DNA from: Neelides folsomi
Lineage: Eukaryota; Arthropoda; Collembola; Neelipleona; Neelidae
DNA length: 64,000 nt
Assembly (NCBI GenBank): GCA_034687125.1
Contig: JAQGBZ010000318.1
Coordinates: 1 to 64,000, forward strand
Reading direction: 5' to 3'
The notes beneath the pieces are model-generated. The model was not told the origin of the DNA. It searched no databases and saw only the letters and a list, made by a program, of their open reading frames with translations. Positions 63,184 to 64,000 of the stretch are shown in pieces. Within the stretch, counting starts at the first letter, position 1; the number at the start of each line of letters is the position of its first letter. Made by a program: the position numbers and the translations under genes.

Positions 63184-64000
63184 GAAGCTCAAAGGCAGAG
63201 ATTTGATTGAAAGCTCCTGGTCGATAAAGAATACTTTGTAAGTTACTTTTCTTCACAGAAGGTCCTAAATCAATCATTGTGTTTTTAGCCAAAAAAGAGC
63301 GAAATGAAACACATGCGATTGTTGGTGGTTCTGTAATCTTGTGTACCTTATGAAACGATGGAATGACGAAGCAGAAGAAGATCCTTTTGAATATAATTCC
63401 TAAGCATCTTACATTTTCCCCTCATCTTTTTATTTACTTTGTATATGTGGAAGTGATAATGACTGAGGTTTCAAAATGAGAAAATTCTTAGGAATCTTTT
63501 TCAATGCATTTAATTGAATAAGTGAATTGATGGGAATTAAGGAAGTCGAGGAAGGAAAGTGCAAAAGGCACAGAATAATAATAAAGAATTTAAAGATCAG
63601 TTATACTTATACTCGTAAACACCTTTTGCAGACATGTGCTAGTGTGCCTCTACTGATGCATGCATGCACAAACACAGAAGTTTATTCGCAATATCTACCT
63701 ACATTAACTAATAAATGGATATATGCACTAAATCTTATACAGTATATACTAATACTGTATACCATATTTATCAAATGTAGTTACTTGTAATAGTTATTTG
63801 TTTGATACATGAATCGTTATAAGTATATATCTACATTCTGTATGGTATTATTTATTTGGTATTTATTATAATTATAAAATAATTTGTGGGCTATTCTTTT
63901 GTAAGCTTTTTATATGCCAAGGTACCAACTGTTCTGGCCTAGTCTCACAATTTTAGATTTGTATGTGCTACTGTAAAATGGGAAAGAAATGGTCAATGCC
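63184..64000. other. Right edge, no coding exon seen
   Basis: AT-rich with no recognisable protein frame. If the candidate promoter at 63176 is real, this would be the start of intron 1 of a plus-strand gene continuing outside the window. Confidence 0.4.

Overview
This is an AT-rich, intron-rich nuclear window from an invertebrate animal. Nineteen protein-coding genes are recognisable. Almost all are split by short introns (about 50-150 bp) with GT..AG borders, and in nearly every case the exons join in frame to proteins of family-typical length. The gene set (GABA-B receptor, MKK3/6 kinase, tetraspanin, MFF/Tango11, collagen prolyl 4-hydroxylase, ERCC6, DRG2 at the human length of 364 aa) is metazoan. 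Compact introns, low GC and the general flavour of the proteins suggest an arthropod, perhaps a springtail, copepod or mite. The sequence alone does not settle the taxon.

Layout. 0-3.5 kb: first coding exon of a GABA-B receptor (minus), with the rest of the gene beyond the left edge. 5.8-9.0 kb: TSEN54 and an unknown 94-aa single-pass membrane protein (plus). 9.3-10.8 kb: MAP2K3/6 (minus). 11.7-13.0 kb: a tetraspanin (plus), facing PEX12 (13.1-14.8 kb, minus). There follow, all on minus, TRMT10 (15.3-16.6), an omega-class GST (17.9-19.3), a short makorin (20.0-22.2) with a dead Tc1/mariner-like element in one intron, and two tandem cyclopropane-fatty-acid synthases (22.9-24.5 and 25.8-27.4). 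29.0-30.0 kb: GPANK1-like gene (plus). 30.3-38.8 kb on minus: DTWD1, MFF/Tango11, CPSF4, prolyl 4-hydroxylase alpha. 39.5-44.1 kb on plus: DRG2 and a non-haem iron dioxygenase. 44.7-49.7 kb on minus: ERCC6/CSB in 15 coding exons. 52.2-57.1 kb on minus: a four-TM membrane protein. 57.1-64 kb: no recognisable coding sequence, but distinctly less AT-rich and perhaps regulatory, with a candidate TATA promoter near the right edge.

The genes are mostly housekeeping and functionally unrelated: tRNA maturation (TSEN54, TRMT10, DTWD1), mRNA 3' processing (CPSF4), peroxisome import (PEX12), mitochondrial fission (MFF), ribosome-linked GTPase (DRG2), DNA repair (ERCC6). They are not an operon. The most notable content is the tandem pair of bacterial-type CFA synthases. 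Both contain animal-style introns at the same positions, with three of four coding exons identical in length, which indicates an old acquisition, intron gain and then duplication. Other points of interest are intronic foldback elements (a 53-bp inverted repeat with one mismatch in the four-TM gene, and a MITE-like palindrome in the dioxygenase gene), the transposon inside makorin, a possible makorin-derived relic near 4.6 kb, and splice acceptors very close to start codons.
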